From Thecamonas trahens ATCC 50062 (taxonomy: Eukaryota; Apusozoa; Apusomonadida; Apusomonadidae), in assembly GCF_000142905.1 (NCBI RefSeq), contig NW_013657660.1, forward strand, positions 61,571 through 125,570: 64,000 bases of DNA, in the 5' to 3' direction. A program made the position numbers and the translations under genes. Shown here in pieces: positions 34,026 to 42,702 of this stretch; position 1 is the stretch's first letter, and each line of letters starts with the position of its first letter. The notes under the pieces are model-generated. The model was given only the letters and a program-made list of their open reading frames with translations. It was not told where the DNA came from and did no database searches.

Positions 34026-35189
34026 ATGCTTCGCCTCGCGCTTACCGCGCCCCTGGCAGCATTCCGTCCAGCCGCGGCAGCCGCCGCCGCCGCGCCGCAC
34101 CTGGCCCGCGCCGCGTCATCCACCCGGTCGTCGGCGGCGGCGACGACGACGTCTGTGCTCGGCAGCCGAAGCGCCGTGGCTCGGGCTCGTCGGCGGGCTG
34201 ACGAAGCCGACAAGGCCGCCGGCATTGTGAGCAGACGGTCCGGGCAGGCGCTCGAGTGGTTTGAGGATAGAAAGCCGATGCGGCGGCTGGCGGCGGCGGC
34301 AGTAAGCTCGTCGACGGCGGCGGTGGCCGGCGGCCGCGAACTGCTGGGCGATCTGTGGCTGGGATGTGTCCGGCTCTTCCGCAACGCCCGGCTGACGGCT
34401 CGACTCGAGGCGCAGACGGCAGATGCGGTGCGGAAGCGGTTCTCGCGTCGCCGGAGGCAGCGGTTTGTGGACAAGACGTATGCCGATCTCAAGCGGCTCG
34501 TGCCGTTCGCCCTCCTCAAGGTCATGCCCATGTCGACCGTCACCCTCCCGCTGGCCATCAAGGCCTTTCCTTCGCTCCTGCCGTCGACCTTTAAGCTCCG
34601 CATCCTCGGCGGATCGAGCGCCGAGTCGCGGGCGCAAGCGGCGGCCAAGGCGCGGTCGGCGGCGGCGGCCATGATCGCCAAGCTGCGGCTCGGCGAGCTC
34701 GCCCTCTCAGACCATGCCTTCCGGGCGCTGACCTCGGAGCAGATGGCGCCGCTGCGGTATGTCCGCCGCGGCTCGCCGGTCTCGGCAGACGACATCATCG
34801 GCAACGAGTCTGTGTTTGTCGAGCACATGCGCCTGCCGGCCGCCCCGACTCCAGCACTCAAGTCACTGGCTGCAAGGATGGGCCTGCCCATGTGGGGCCC
34901 ACGCTGGGTTGTCTACACCCGCCTCCTCCGCCACTTTAACCACATCATCCGCGACTCGGCCCTCATCCACGCCGAGGGCATGCATGCGCTCTCCCACGAC
35001 GAGCTCATTGTCGCCGCCCGCGAGCGCGGCCTCCGCATCGAGGGTCTTACCGAGGCTCACATCGTTGCTGCCATCCGCGAGTTTAACAAGCTCGCCGCAC
35101 ACTCGCCGGCTCTTGTCTCTTCGCTGCTGCTCTTTGCCCATGGCAACTGCATCACCGAGTTGTGGCTTGCTCCGTCGACCCGGTTGTGA
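34026..35189 (+). CDS. LETM1-domain mitochondrial inner-membrane protein
   Basis: 387 residues. LETM1 proteins act in mitochondrial cation exchange and ribosome binding at the inner membrane. The N-terminus (MLRLALTAPLAAFRPAAAAA..., rich in Ala, Arg and Ser without acids for about 55 residues) is a typical mitochondrial presequence. The family core is YADLKRLVPFALLKVMPMS, with a hydrophobic segment to FPSLLPSTF, where LETM1 has its single membrane span. Further on, RHFNHIIRDSALIHAEGMHALSHDELIVAARERGLR matches the ribosome-binding part. It lacks the long C-terminal coiled coil and EF hand of full LETM1, so it is closer to the short LETMD1-like forms. The stop codons of this gene and the next (opposite strand) are 6 bases apart. 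Confidence 0.8.
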   Translation: MLRLALTAPLAAFRPAAAAAAAAPHLARAASSTRSSAAATTTSVLGSRSAVARARRRADEADKAAGIVSRRSGQALEWFEDRKPMRRLAAAAVSSSTAAVAGGRELLGDLWLGCVRLFRNARLTARLEAQTADAVRKRFSRRRRQRFVDKTYADLKRLVPFALLKVMPMSTVTLPLAIKAFPSLLPSTFKLRILGGSSAESRAQAAAKARSAAAAMIAKLRLGELALSDHAFRALTSEQMAPLRYVRRGSPVSADDIIGNESVFVEHMRLPAAPTPALKSLAARMGLPMWGPRWVVYTRLLRHFNHIIRDSALIHAEGMHALSHDELIVAARERGLRIEGLTEAHIVAAIREFNKLAAHSPALVSSLLLFAHGNCITELWLAPSTRL

Positions 35190-35195
35190 GCGTGC

Positions 35196-35732
35196 TCAGC
35201 TCGAGCCTAGGCGAGAGCTCGAGCTCGGGCTCGACGAGCGGTCCGAGTCGGAGAGGCCGTCGCCATCAGTATCGATGGAGAGATGCGCCCGTTCGGCGCC
35301 ATGGTGCGGGGTGTGGTGCATGCCGTCGGCGTCTGACGACTGCGAGCGGAGGAATGTCGACATGAGGACCTCCTCCTCCTCCTTGCGCTTCTTGACCTCG
35401 ACTCGCTTGGGGATGATGCGGCAGCACCCGTTCCACAGCACGAACAAAGCAAGCAGACCCACAAAGACCACCGCAGCCATGAGCCCGATCCAGGTGCCGA
35501 GGTACACCTTTGAGTCTTCGGTGACCGGCGAGAGCGACGGCGGCGGCGGCGGCGCATTGGCCTGCACCACCGCAGCCATGTCCACTACGCAAACAACCAC
35601 AAGGGCGCAAGCCACACACCAGTCGCCACGCCACGCTACCACTGCGCCACCTTGGCTCTGGCGGCTGGGCGTGGTGCTGCCGCTGACGCTGGTTGTCGTC
35701 CAGCGAGTCAGCCACCGGCCAGTCGCCGTCAT
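35196..35732 (-). CDS. small single-pass membrane protein, unknown
   Basis: I do not recognise this gene. It encodes 178 residues from the ATG at 35732. A hydrophobic stretch near residues 38-57 could be a signal sequence. It is followed by a proline run (APPPPPSLSP), a strong membrane span (YLGTWIGLMAAVVFVGLLAL continuing to about residue 102) and a basic stop-transfer (KRVEVKKRKEEEE). The tail is serine/aspartate-rich. A later ATG at 35579 would give a 127-residue protein without the signal sequence. It sits tail-to-tail with the LETM1-like gene. Confidence 0.5.
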   Translation of the reverse strand: MTATGRWLTRWTTTSVSGSTTPSRQSQGGAVVAWRGDWCVACALVVVCVVDMAAVVQANAPPPPPSLSPVTEDSKVYLGTWIGLMAAVVFVGLLALFVLWNGCCRIIPKRVEVKKRKEEEEVLMSTFLRSQSSDADGMHHTPHHGAERAHLSIDTDGDGLSDSDRSSSPSSSSRLGSS

Positions 35733-35751
35733 AGGGAAAGTGTGCGGTGGG

Positions 35752-36040
35752 ATGTGTGTGTGTGTGTGTGTGTGGTGGGGGTAGGGGGGGGGGGGAGGGA
35801 GGGAAGGGAGGGAGGGTGGAGGGTGGAGGTGGTGGGGGAGGGGGAGCAGGTGGGGGTGGCGAGGGGGGGGAGGGGCAGTGTCCAGCCCTGGGCGGCGATC
35901 AGGGGGGACGTGATCAAGGCGGGGCGGAGCGGGGGCAACAGGAAAAGGGCTTCAACTCGGACCACTCAGCGCTCCTTCCTCCCCCTCACCACCACCACCA
36001 CCACCACCACCACCACCACCACCGCCACCACCGCCACCAC
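35752..36040. repeat. (GT)n, poly-G-rich and (CAC)n tracts
   Basis: This is the 328-base interval between the starts of the small membrane protein (minus) and the CatSper-like gene (plus). It holds (GT)n at 35752-35774, a G-rich stretch to about 35880, and (CAC)n at 35988-36040. It must carry both promoters; no specific motif was identified. Confidence 0.8.
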
Positions 36041-36060
36041 TCATCCATTCCTCTCCCGTC

Positions 36061-38850
36061 ATGAGGCTGGCTTTACCTCTCCTCACCCTCGTCCTCGTCC
36101 TCGCCCTGGCCGACGGCTTCTCCTGGTCCCACCCGCAGCTGGCGGCGACTGCGGTAGCCTCGCCCACGGTCTCTTGTGGCGAGAGCGCTTCTTCTCTGCA
36201 TGCGCTGCCTCTGACCAGCCGCCAGGCTGCCGCCGCAGTCATCATCAGTCTCGAGAACGATGACTCGGCTGTTGCTCTGGGCTTGGGCATGCTGCCGAGC
36301 GTCCACGCCCGCCTCCTCTCGCCCGTGGCTGGCACTGCGGGTCTTCCCGATGCGACGCTGGCCGACTCGCAGCCGGAGCTGTGGGAGATCAACGAGCTCG
36401 CGGTGTCTGATCTGGCCTGCGCTCAGCCGCAGTTTGTCATTCCACTGCCGCGCTTGGACATTGGGTGGCTGGTGCTCACTGCGCTTGCACCGGACGTTTT
36501 CCATCCGCCTCTCCCGCTCGCCTCGATTGTGGTGCCTGTCACTCCCATGGCTTCCAGGGTGCTCCCGGCTGCGTTGGCAGTCGATGCCGTGGCGCTGGCC
36601 AGCAAGAGCTTGCCGGCCAACGTTGCTGCTGCGCTCAACACTGTCCACTCGGACGCGCTGCTCGCCAGCCCGCATGGGGTCTGGGCCTGGTCCTCGGTCG
36701 CCGAGCCGGAGCTGGTGGTCGCCTTTCCACAGCTACCGGGCCGTCACGCCGGGTCGCTGGGCGGGGTGGCGACTTCGACCGCTGTCGGAGCATGGGCGGC
36801 CGTCACCGTCTGCCGCGTCACTCCGCCGGGCCCACTCCGCTTGGACATCCATCCTGTTCCGCGGGCCGACGACGCTCTGTTTCTCGCCACAACGCCCGGC
36901 ACGCTCTACGCATTCAACTTTACATCGGGTGCGTGGACGACGCTCACGTTTCCCGCGTCTTCGGGCGGCGCGGTCGTGTCTGCGCTCTACCCGGCGCGCT
37001 CGCTTCCGTGGCACTCGCCAGACTCTGGCACCGTGTATGGCATTGCCAACGCCACCGCGGTCTTTCGGGTGGCGGCGGGGAGCATTACCGTCCTGCCGCC
37101 GCTGCCGGGCGCTGTGGCTCAGGTGGGTCATCCGATTGGGCGCGGCGACGAGCCGGTGGCGCTCCTGGACTCGGGGAGCGTGTGCTTGTGGAAGCCTTCG
37201 GCGCAACGCTGGGCGGTCTCAGCGGCGCCGATGCCCACGGCGACATGGCGGGGCCTGGTGCTGTCGGCGACCGACCCGTCGGCTGCGGCGGCGTGGGCGC
37301 CGGACCGGATTGCGGTTGTCCTCTTTAGTGCCGGCTTGAACCAGCCGCCGTTGCTTGTCGAGCGAGCGACAAGCGCGACCGCGCTCTTTGGCGAGACCAT
37401 TCAAGCGCTGCTGATCGCTGACGACCAGCTGCTCGGGCAGGGAGCAAGCGGCGCTTGGCACGTCGCCCGCCTCTCTGCGCTGGAGAGCCCGGCTGCGCTG
37501 CTGTCGCAGGTCTCCGGTGTTCCGCTTGTTTATCCGCTCGTGCCGCCGCTTGTCGGATGGATGAGTGCAAACGTGAGCTCCAACGGCACGCTGGCGGCGT
37601 TGGCTCGCCAAGGCGCTTCAAGCGATATGACATGTGCCGCAGTGTCTGCCACAGTGAGCGTCGACGAGCTCAGCAGTGGAAACCGGCGGCGGACTCTGCT
37701 CCGCGGCGGTGGCGCGTCTTTGGCAGCGTTTGCCGATGGCGACCTGCCAGAACACTCGCCGCTATATCTTGACTACGGGGAGAGACTCACGCTTCGGCTC
37801 CGCACTATGCTCACCGAGGCCGGTGCGGCGGCGGTAGCGACCCTCGGCACGAACGCGTCGCCGTTTGCGGTGGCCATCTCGCGTCAGGACGACGGCGATC
37901 ACCCGCGGCTGTTGGTTGAGCCGACGGTGGTCGAGCGGCCCAACGCGACGTCACAGATGCTCGAGCTCCAGATTGTTGTGCGCGAGCCCGGGCGGAGTGC
38001 AGGCTATCCGCCGATTCAGTACGGGTCGGGCGAGTCGCTGACGGCGACGCACGTTGAAGTTGCGCTCGATGTGCCAGGGGTAGGCGGTGGGCCTGGGTGC
38101 TCGCTGAGCCGGGTCGGCGCCTCGGTTGACATGCTCGTGGGCTGCGCGCCAGGCCTCTCGCTGCAGCTCAGCGAGAGCGAGACGTTTTCCCAGAGCGAGG
38201 GCTGTCGTGAGAGCGACCCGTACCCGTGCCTCTTCTTCGAGTCTGTGTTTAGGCCTGTCATCAACGTGGTCGACGCAGTGGCCGGGACCTCGTGGCCGTA
38301 CATCGGGCGGATGTACTTTCGGGTGGTGGGCGGCGGCCTGACGCCTGACAGCATCAGCCGGTTCAACGCAGACGAGGTGCTCGACAACAACCTGCACGGC
38401 TCAACAATGTGGACGTTTGACTCTGATGGGTCGGGTGCGTCGTCGTCGGACCCCGTCATCTCCTCGTCGGCGAACGGTATCACCTTTGTGTGCTCCGGCA
38501 CCTCGCCGTGCGCGGACATCCTGCCCAATTTCCCGGACACGCCCGAGTACTACATGCTCATTGCGATCTCGACAGTGGGCATTCCCGACGACACTTACTG
38601 CGGGCTCACCACCGAGTTTGTGCTCCGGGTCCACGGCATTCCCATGAACTTTTCGACCTCGATCTCGTTTGTCTCGGCCTCGCTCCTCGCCGTCTTTATC
38701 CCCATGGTCATCGTCTACTGTGTCAAGCGCCGGGCTGGCACCCTCGACGGCGACGGCGATGGCGACGTCCACGCCAAACGCCGTGCCCTCGTCACTGGCG
38801 CCCGGCGCACCACTCCGCGGCCTCCGTCGCGTCGGGATCTGTTTGGGTGA
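36061..38850 (+). CDS. CATSPERG: CatSper channel auxiliary subunit, gamma-like
   Basis: 929 residues; a type I membrane protein. A signal peptide covers residues 1-20 (MRLALPLLTLVLVLALADG). A large ectodomain includes propeller-like blades in the first half (for example TTPGTLYAFNFTSGAWTTL). One membrane span follows (about 868-893, SISFVSASLLAVFIPMVIVY), with a short basic tail. The C-terminal ectodomain matches what I remember of CatSper gamma: VFRPVINVVDAVAGTSW, RVVGGGLTPDSISRFNADEV, a GITFVCSGTSPCADILP segment with two cysteines, and DTYCGLTTEFVLRVHGIP just before the membrane. CatSper gamma sits with beta, delta and epsilon as a canopy over the flagellar calcium channel. The other canopy subunits share parts of this region, so delta or epsilon is the main alternative. 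Confidence 0.68.
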   Translation: MRLALPLLTLVLVLALADGFSWSHPQLAATAVASPTVSCGESASSLHALPLTSRQAAAAVIISLENDDSAVALGLGMLPSVHARLLSPVAGTAGLPDATLADSQPELWEINELAVSDLACAQPQFVIPLPRLDIGWLVLTALAPDVFHPPLPLASIVVPVTPMASRVLPAALAVDAVALASKSLPANVAAALNTVHSDALLASPHGVWAWSSVAEPELVVAFPQLPGRHAGSLGGVATSTAVGAWAAVTVCRVTPPGPLRLDIHPVPRADDALFLATTPGTLYAFNFTSGAWTTLTFPASSGGAVVSALYPARSLPWHSPDSGTVYGIANATAVFRVAAGSITVLPPLPGAVAQVGHPIGRGDEPVALLDSGSVCLWKPSAQRWAVSAAPMPTATWRGLVLSATDPSAAAAWAPDRIAVVLFSAGLNQPPLLVERATSATALFGETIQALLIADDQLLGQGASGAWHVARLSALESPAALLSQVSGVPLVYPLVPPLVGWMSANVSSNGTLAALARQGASSDMTCAAVSATVSVDELSSGNRRRTLLRGGGASLAAFADGDLPEHSPLYLDYGERLTLRLRTMLTEAGAAAVATLGTNASPFAVAISRQDDGDHPRLLVEPTVVERPNATSQMLELQIVVREPGRSAGYPPIQYGSGESLTATHVEVALDVPGVGGGPGCSLSRVGASVDMLVGCAPGLSLQLSESETFSQSEGCRESDPYPCLFFESVFRPVINVVDAVAGTSWPYIGRMYFRVVGGGLTPDSISRFNADEVLDNNLHGSTMWTFDSDGSGASSSDPVISSSANGITFVCSGTSPCADILPNFPDTPEYYMLIAISTVGIPDDTYCGLTTEFVLRVHGIPMNFSTSISFVSASLLAVFIPMVIVYCVKRRAGTLDGDGDGDVHAKRRALVTGARRTTPRPPSRRDLFG

Positions 38851-38875
38851 AAAGCCGTCGCACACCGGCCCGCTG

Positions 38876-39463
38876 TCACCCGCCATCATCAGCGTCTGCA
38901 TCAGCATACACAAAGCCCATTCTCCGGTACCGTCCGCCCCGTCCCGCCACATCGGTCACAGCTTGGCTCTCACTCGCCTCGTCGACCCCACCGAGCACTC
39001 TTTCAAAGTAGTGTCCGACGCGATCGGCAGGCGAGAGCACCGTAAAGGACGAGACCAGCGTGTCCGGCAGCAAATCGGGATGCGACTGCTTGCGGGTGCT
39101 CGGCTTGGGCGAGTAGAGGATGTGAGCGCCGATGAGCTCGCGCTCCAGCGCTGTCACGATCTCGGGCACATCAGCCACAGCAGCCTCCCACACGCTCGCG
39201 GAGCAGCCGAGAAGTGTGGCCACATCGTTGTCAAACAGCAGAATCGAGTCCAGCACGTCGGATCTGCCGCTGGTCGCCACACGCAGCGAGAGCTTGAAGA
39301 CGGCCACCGAATCGGTCTGGGCCAAGTCGCGCTTGCACGTCTTGCAGTAGAGGGCATGGTGGGTGGGATGGAAGCCCGAGTGGGCCTTGGAGCAGAAAGC
39401 ACACACCGCGTACGTCAGCCTCCGCGTGTCGGCAGCCATCACAATGCCGCGCTTGCCCAGCAT
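38876..39463 (-). CDS. zinc-ribbon OB-fold protein resembling the RPA1 C-terminal domain
   Basis: About 195 residues from the ATG at 39463 (MLGKRGIVMAADTRR); the ATG at 39439 is the alternative. The first half has a zinc ribbon, CAFC...CKTC, within YAVCAFCSKAH and HHALYCKTCKRD. It is followed by a beta-rich OB-like stretch (FKLSLRVATS, then ILLFDNDVATLLGCSA). That order of zinc ribbon, strands and v.LFD..A..LLG matches the C-terminal ssDNA-binding domain of RPA1 and relatives such as MEIOB or DDIAS. The rest is not recognised. It could be a DNA repair or meiosis factor that binds single-stranded DNA; this is inferred from the fold pattern only. It converges on the CatSper-like gene with 25 bases between stops. 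Confidence 0.5.
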   Translation of the reverse strand: MLGKRGIVMAADTRRLTYAVCAFCSKAHSGFHPTHHALYCKTCKRDLAQTDSVAVFKLSLRVATSGRSDVLDSILLFDNDVATLLGCSASVWEAAVADVPEIVTALERELIGAHILYSPKPSTRKQSHPDLLPDTLVSSFTVLSPADRVGHYFERVLGGVDEASESQAVTDVAGRGGRYRRMGFVYADADADDGG

Positions 39464-39642
39464 GCTCCTGCAGCCGCTTCCTGAGCCGAGCCGAGCCGAG
39501 CCGAGTGCTCTCGCCCGACCTGCTCGAGCTCCCCCAAAGCGAGCAAGGACCACAACCGAGGTAGGCTCAGCTCAGGCACGGCGGGTGGTATGGCCACACA
39601 CGGCCAGCGGCCGGCGCGACGCACTCGTATATCATTCTTCAA

Positions 39643-42096
39643 TCACTCCTCATTACTTTCATCCTCTTCTCCACCGCCATCGCCGGCAGCAAGGACCACC
39701 GACGATGACGACGATTGGAGCCAGGGGCGCGATCGGTTCTCACGGGACTGGGTCCGGGCGAGGAGGTTCTTGCGGGCTGAGCGGCGGGAGGACCGCGGCC
39801 GCGACGGGGTGTCGACAGCGACGCCAGCGGTGCCGCTCCGGGTGGCGCGGAGGACAGAGACGCCGGAGCGGCGGGTTGGCATCGGTGACTTGAGGTGCGA
39901 GACGATGGCAGGGCGGACAAAGATGCCGTGCTTGGCCGCGCAGTCAAAGTACTGCACGCCGGCGACAGAACCATCGTTGCGACCCCAGGCTTCGTCGAGT
40001 GCAACGCCGACCCACTCGCCGCGCGGATCAAACTGGGTGTAGCCAACAAAGGCAACGGTGCCCGGCTTGCCGCGGACAGAGACTCGGTTGCCGATCCCTA
40101 ACTGGACACCCTCGACCGAGACTGACGTTCCGAGCACCGCAACCTCTTTGGTGTGGCTCTGGGCCTCGACTGACGTAGCCAGATCCTCCGGCACCAGCCG
40201 CGGACGGCTCGCCGGAACCACCGAAGACGAAGCCGACGCCGTCTCGTCGTCGGCATCGCTCGCACTCTCGGACTCTGGCTCGGACTCGGCGTCCGACTCG
40301 GAGACCGAGGTGATCTGGAGCTCGGCAGCGGCCTCATCCTCCTCGCCGAGCACGGTTGCCACAAACAGGGCCGAGATCCAAGCATACAGTCCCGCAGCGG
40401 CCTTGGAAACGTCGGCGAGAAGGTCTGGCTCAAGGTCGTTGTCGACAATGTACGGCCAGAGCGCGTCCAGCTTTTGCGGCGTCATCTCACGCTTGTAGTT
40501 GTAGGCGAGACACTTGCGGGCCAGGTTCGGGTCGCGGAGAACAGCCTCAATGTCACGCGGCAGCGCCTGTGCCGCGTGCTGAAAGGTGGCGCCGGAGCCG
40601 CGCCACGAGGTGTGCTCGTGCAGCCGCTCGCCGGCCTCGGTGTCCTTGAACAAGACCACAAGTGCCTCCATGACCTTGACGATGGGCTCGACCGGATGGA
40701 CGTATGACCGCAGCTCATAGAGGTCGGCCTTGGTGAGTGCGGCCAGCTGCGCCTGCGCCGACGCATACTGCCGGCCGGCGGCCGAGTGGGCAACGAGGGC
40801 GCGCACGCGCTCGACCTGCTCGCGCCGCTCGCGGGCGGCCCAGCCCGGAAGCTCGCGGCTCCCGGCCCGGACCAGACCGCTGCGGGTGCCTTCGAGCATG
40901 ACGGTGCGTCGGGCGGCGGCAGCACTGGCGGCGACCCGCATTGAGTCAGCCGGGGTCCACACACGTTTCGGGCTGGTGCGGGCGACGAGGAGGCTGGACG
41001 GGGCGCCGAGCGTGTCGCCGGATCCGCTGGCAGTCAGCGCCGCCGTGTGCTCGGCCTCGCTCACCGCCGCGCGCTCGTTGTACAGGGCGAGCAGTGCGTC
41101 GAGCTTCTCAATGACGTCCTCAGGCTGCTCCTCGCGAAGAAGCAACAGCATCTCCTCCATCTGCTCGCGCTCGAGCTCGAGGCGCGAGTAAGCGCGCGAC
41201 GACTCCTCAAGCTGGGCTGCGGCCGTCTCGTACTTGGCCTTGAGGACTTCGTGCTCGGTGATGAGAGCCTCATGCTCTGCGACGGTAACCGCGTTGGACG
41301 AGGTCGAAGCGACTGACGACTTTTTGAGCTCGTTGAGCTCAAACGAGAGTAGAGCCCGCTGGCGCGCCTCCTCGTCGAGCAGGGCAGCAACTTCCTCTTC
41401 CTCGGCCACAAACGAGGTCTTGAGCTGCTCTATATCTTCGACAAGCGCCGACTGGTCGGCATCGGCCCGACGCCGCAACGCGCGCTCGCGGTGGACCATC
41501 TCCTCGGCGACCCGCAGCTCGTCCTCGAGCTCTGCAATCCGGTCGCGGAGGGTGTCCTCGGTCTCGGCCGCAGCGTCGAGCTCATGTTCGTAAGCGAGCT
41601 TGTCGTACGCCGAAAGCGAAGCGTTCTGTCGCGACTCTGTCCGCGAGTGCCGCTCGGCCCGGCGGCGCGCCGCCTTTTCTTTCTCGAGCTTGAGTGAGAG
41701 CCGCGAGATTTTGCCCTTGAGCACCTCTATCTGGTCTGTGAGCAGATCAACCTCCTCCTCCGCCCGCTCGCGCATTGCGTTGCCGTCTGCTCGTGCGCTC
41801 TCGACCGCCTGCGCCGCCGCCTCGTCGGCGGCCTGCAGCTGCGCATCGAGGTGCGAGACAAGCGCCTTGAGCGCACGCGCCTCGTACATTGCCGCTGTGG
41901 CCCGCCGCCCACTGCCGGCCTCGCTCTCACGTGTGGGTGTTTGGCCTGCCTTTCGCCGCAGGCCCCAGTCGCCGTGCTCAGGCCTCCCATGTGCCGGCTG
42001 CAGCTCATCGAACCGGACTCGTCCGGCCCACTCGCGCATGGTCCTCCGGTCCGGCGGCATCGATGCCGGCACCACCGGTTCGTTTGAGCCCATCAT
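39643..42096 (-). CDS. coiled-coil protein with dynein-stalk-like MTBD and CAP-Gly domain
   Basis: About 817 residues from the double ATG at 42096. A coiled coil spans residues about 85-360 (heptads ending in REEQPEDVIEKLDALLALY). Residues about 455-580 look like the microtubule-binding stalk tip of dynein heavy chain: LTKADLYELRSYVHP, IVKVMEALVVLF, a WRGSG segment, then LEPDLLADVSKAAAGLYAWISALF. After an acidic linker, residues about 665-735 form a CAP-Gly domain (GNRVSVRGKPGTVAFVGYTQF, GEWVGVALDE, NDGSVAGVQYFDC, GIFVRP). The usual GKNDG motif reads GRNDG. The C-terminus is basic. No AAA+ motor sequence is present, so this is not a dynein. It is probably a microtubule-associated, perhaps axonemal, linker. 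It is divergent from CFAP46, about 600 bases away. Confidence 0.85.
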   Translation of the reverse strand: MMGSNEPVVPASMPPDRRTMREWAGRVRFDELQPAHGRPEHGDWGLRRKAGQTPTRESEAGSGRRATAAMYEARALKALVSHLDAQLQAADEAAAQAVESARADGNAMRERAEEEVDLLTDQIEVLKGKISRLSLKLEKEKAARRRAERHSRTESRQNASLSAYDKLAYEHELDAAAETEDTLRDRIAELEDELRVAEEMVHRERALRRRADADQSALVEDIEQLKTSFVAEEEEVAALLDEEARQRALLSFELNELKKSSVASTSSNAVTVAEHEALITEHEVLKAKYETAAAQLEESSRAYSRLELEREQMEEMLLLLREEQPEDVIEKLDALLALYNERAAVSEAEHTAALTASGSGDTLGAPSSLLVARTSPKRVWTPADSMRVAASAAAARRTVMLEGTRSGLVRAGSRELPGWAARERREQVERVRALVAHSAAGRQYASAQAQLAALTKADLYELRSYVHPVEPIVKVMEALVVLFKDTEAGERLHEHTSWRGSGATFQHAAQALPRDIEAVLRDPNLARKCLAYNYKREMTPQKLDALWPYIVDNDLEPDLLADVSKAAAGLYAWISALFVATVLGEEDEAAAELQITSVSESDAESEPESESASDADDETASASSSVVPASRPRLVPEDLATSVEAQSHTKEVAVLGTSVSVEGVQLGIGNRVSVRGKPGTVAFVGYTQFDPRGEWVGVALDEAWGRNDGSVAGVQYFDCAAKHGIFVRPAIVSHLKSPMPTRRSGVSVLRATRSGTAGVAVDTPSRPRSSRRSARKNLLARTQSRENRSRPWLQSSSSSVVLAAGDGGGEEDESNEE

Positions 42097-42225
42097 AGCC
42101 GATGCTCGCTCTCCTCTCCGCGTCCTGCCCTCCACCCGCGGTCGCACCAATGGCTGTGCCTTGTGCTGCTTGTACCCCCCTGCTCTTTCCCCGTCTGCGA
42201 TCTGGCCATTGGCTGTGTCCTGCGC

Positions 42226-42340
42226 GCCGATGGCTGCGCCCCGTACGCCGATGGCTGCGCCCCGTACGCCGATGGCTGCGCCCCGTACGCCGATGGCTGC
42301 GCCCCGTACGCCGATGGCTGCGCCCCGTACGCCGATGGCG
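42226..42340. repeat. 21-bp tandem repeat in the CAP-Gly/CFAP46 divergent interval
   Basis: About 5.5 copies of the 21-mer ATGGCTGCGCCCCGTACGCC(G), nearly identical. They lie between the two divergent start codons, left of the sequencing gap. It would read as a seven-residue repeat in one frame, but no start or conserved protein supports coding. Confidence 0.9.
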
Positions 42341-42430
42341 GCGGCGGCGATCTGTGCACCACCTTCATCCGATCACTACTCCCAACCGTCCGTCCGTCCA
42401 GTCCCCCCCACCACACCACCCCCCCCCCCC

Positions 42431-42530
42431 NNNNNNNNNNNNNNNNNNNNNNNNNNNNNNNNNNNNNNNNNNNNNNNNNNNNNNNNNNNNNNNNNNNNNN
42501 NNNNNNNNNNNNNNNNNNNNNNNNNNNNNN
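42431..42530. other. assembly gap (100 N)
   Basis: This is exactly 100 undetermined bases, probably a gap of unknown size. It is flanked by poly-C on the left and C-rich sequence on the right. Confidence 1.
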
Positions 42531-42617
42531 TCCCCCCCTGCCCCCGGCCCAGAACCACTTGGCGCCAGACCACCACCACCACCACCGCACCCGCACCCTC
42601 TCCACTCCACCCACCAA

Positions 42618-42638
42618 CCACACACAACCACACACACT

Positions 42639-42671
<33 letters not shown>

Positions 42672-42700
42672 TACACACACACACACATACATACACATAT
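42618..42700. repeat. (CA)n microsatellite just upstream of CFAP46
   Basis: An imperfect (CA)n tract with a few AT interruptions ends three bases before the CFAP46 start codon, so it is probably in the 5' UTR. Confidence 0.9.
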
Positions 42701-42702
42701 CC

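Noticed and set aside
31523-34891. 1,122-codon minus-strand open frame opposite the CH-domain and LETM1-like genes
   Set aside because: Ser/Arg/Ala-rich throughout and crosses two well-supported genes; an antisense shadow caused by codon bias.
39643-42096. Reading the CAP-Gly gene as a dynein heavy chain fragment
   Set aside because: No AAA+ modules, Walker motifs or linker are present, and the coiled coil and CAP-Gly are in one uninterrupted frame.
42163-42702. Extending CFAP46 upstream through the gap to the 21-bp repeat region
   Set aside because: The frame runs through 100 N and a (CA)n tract; ATG 42703 starts sequence with normal protein character.
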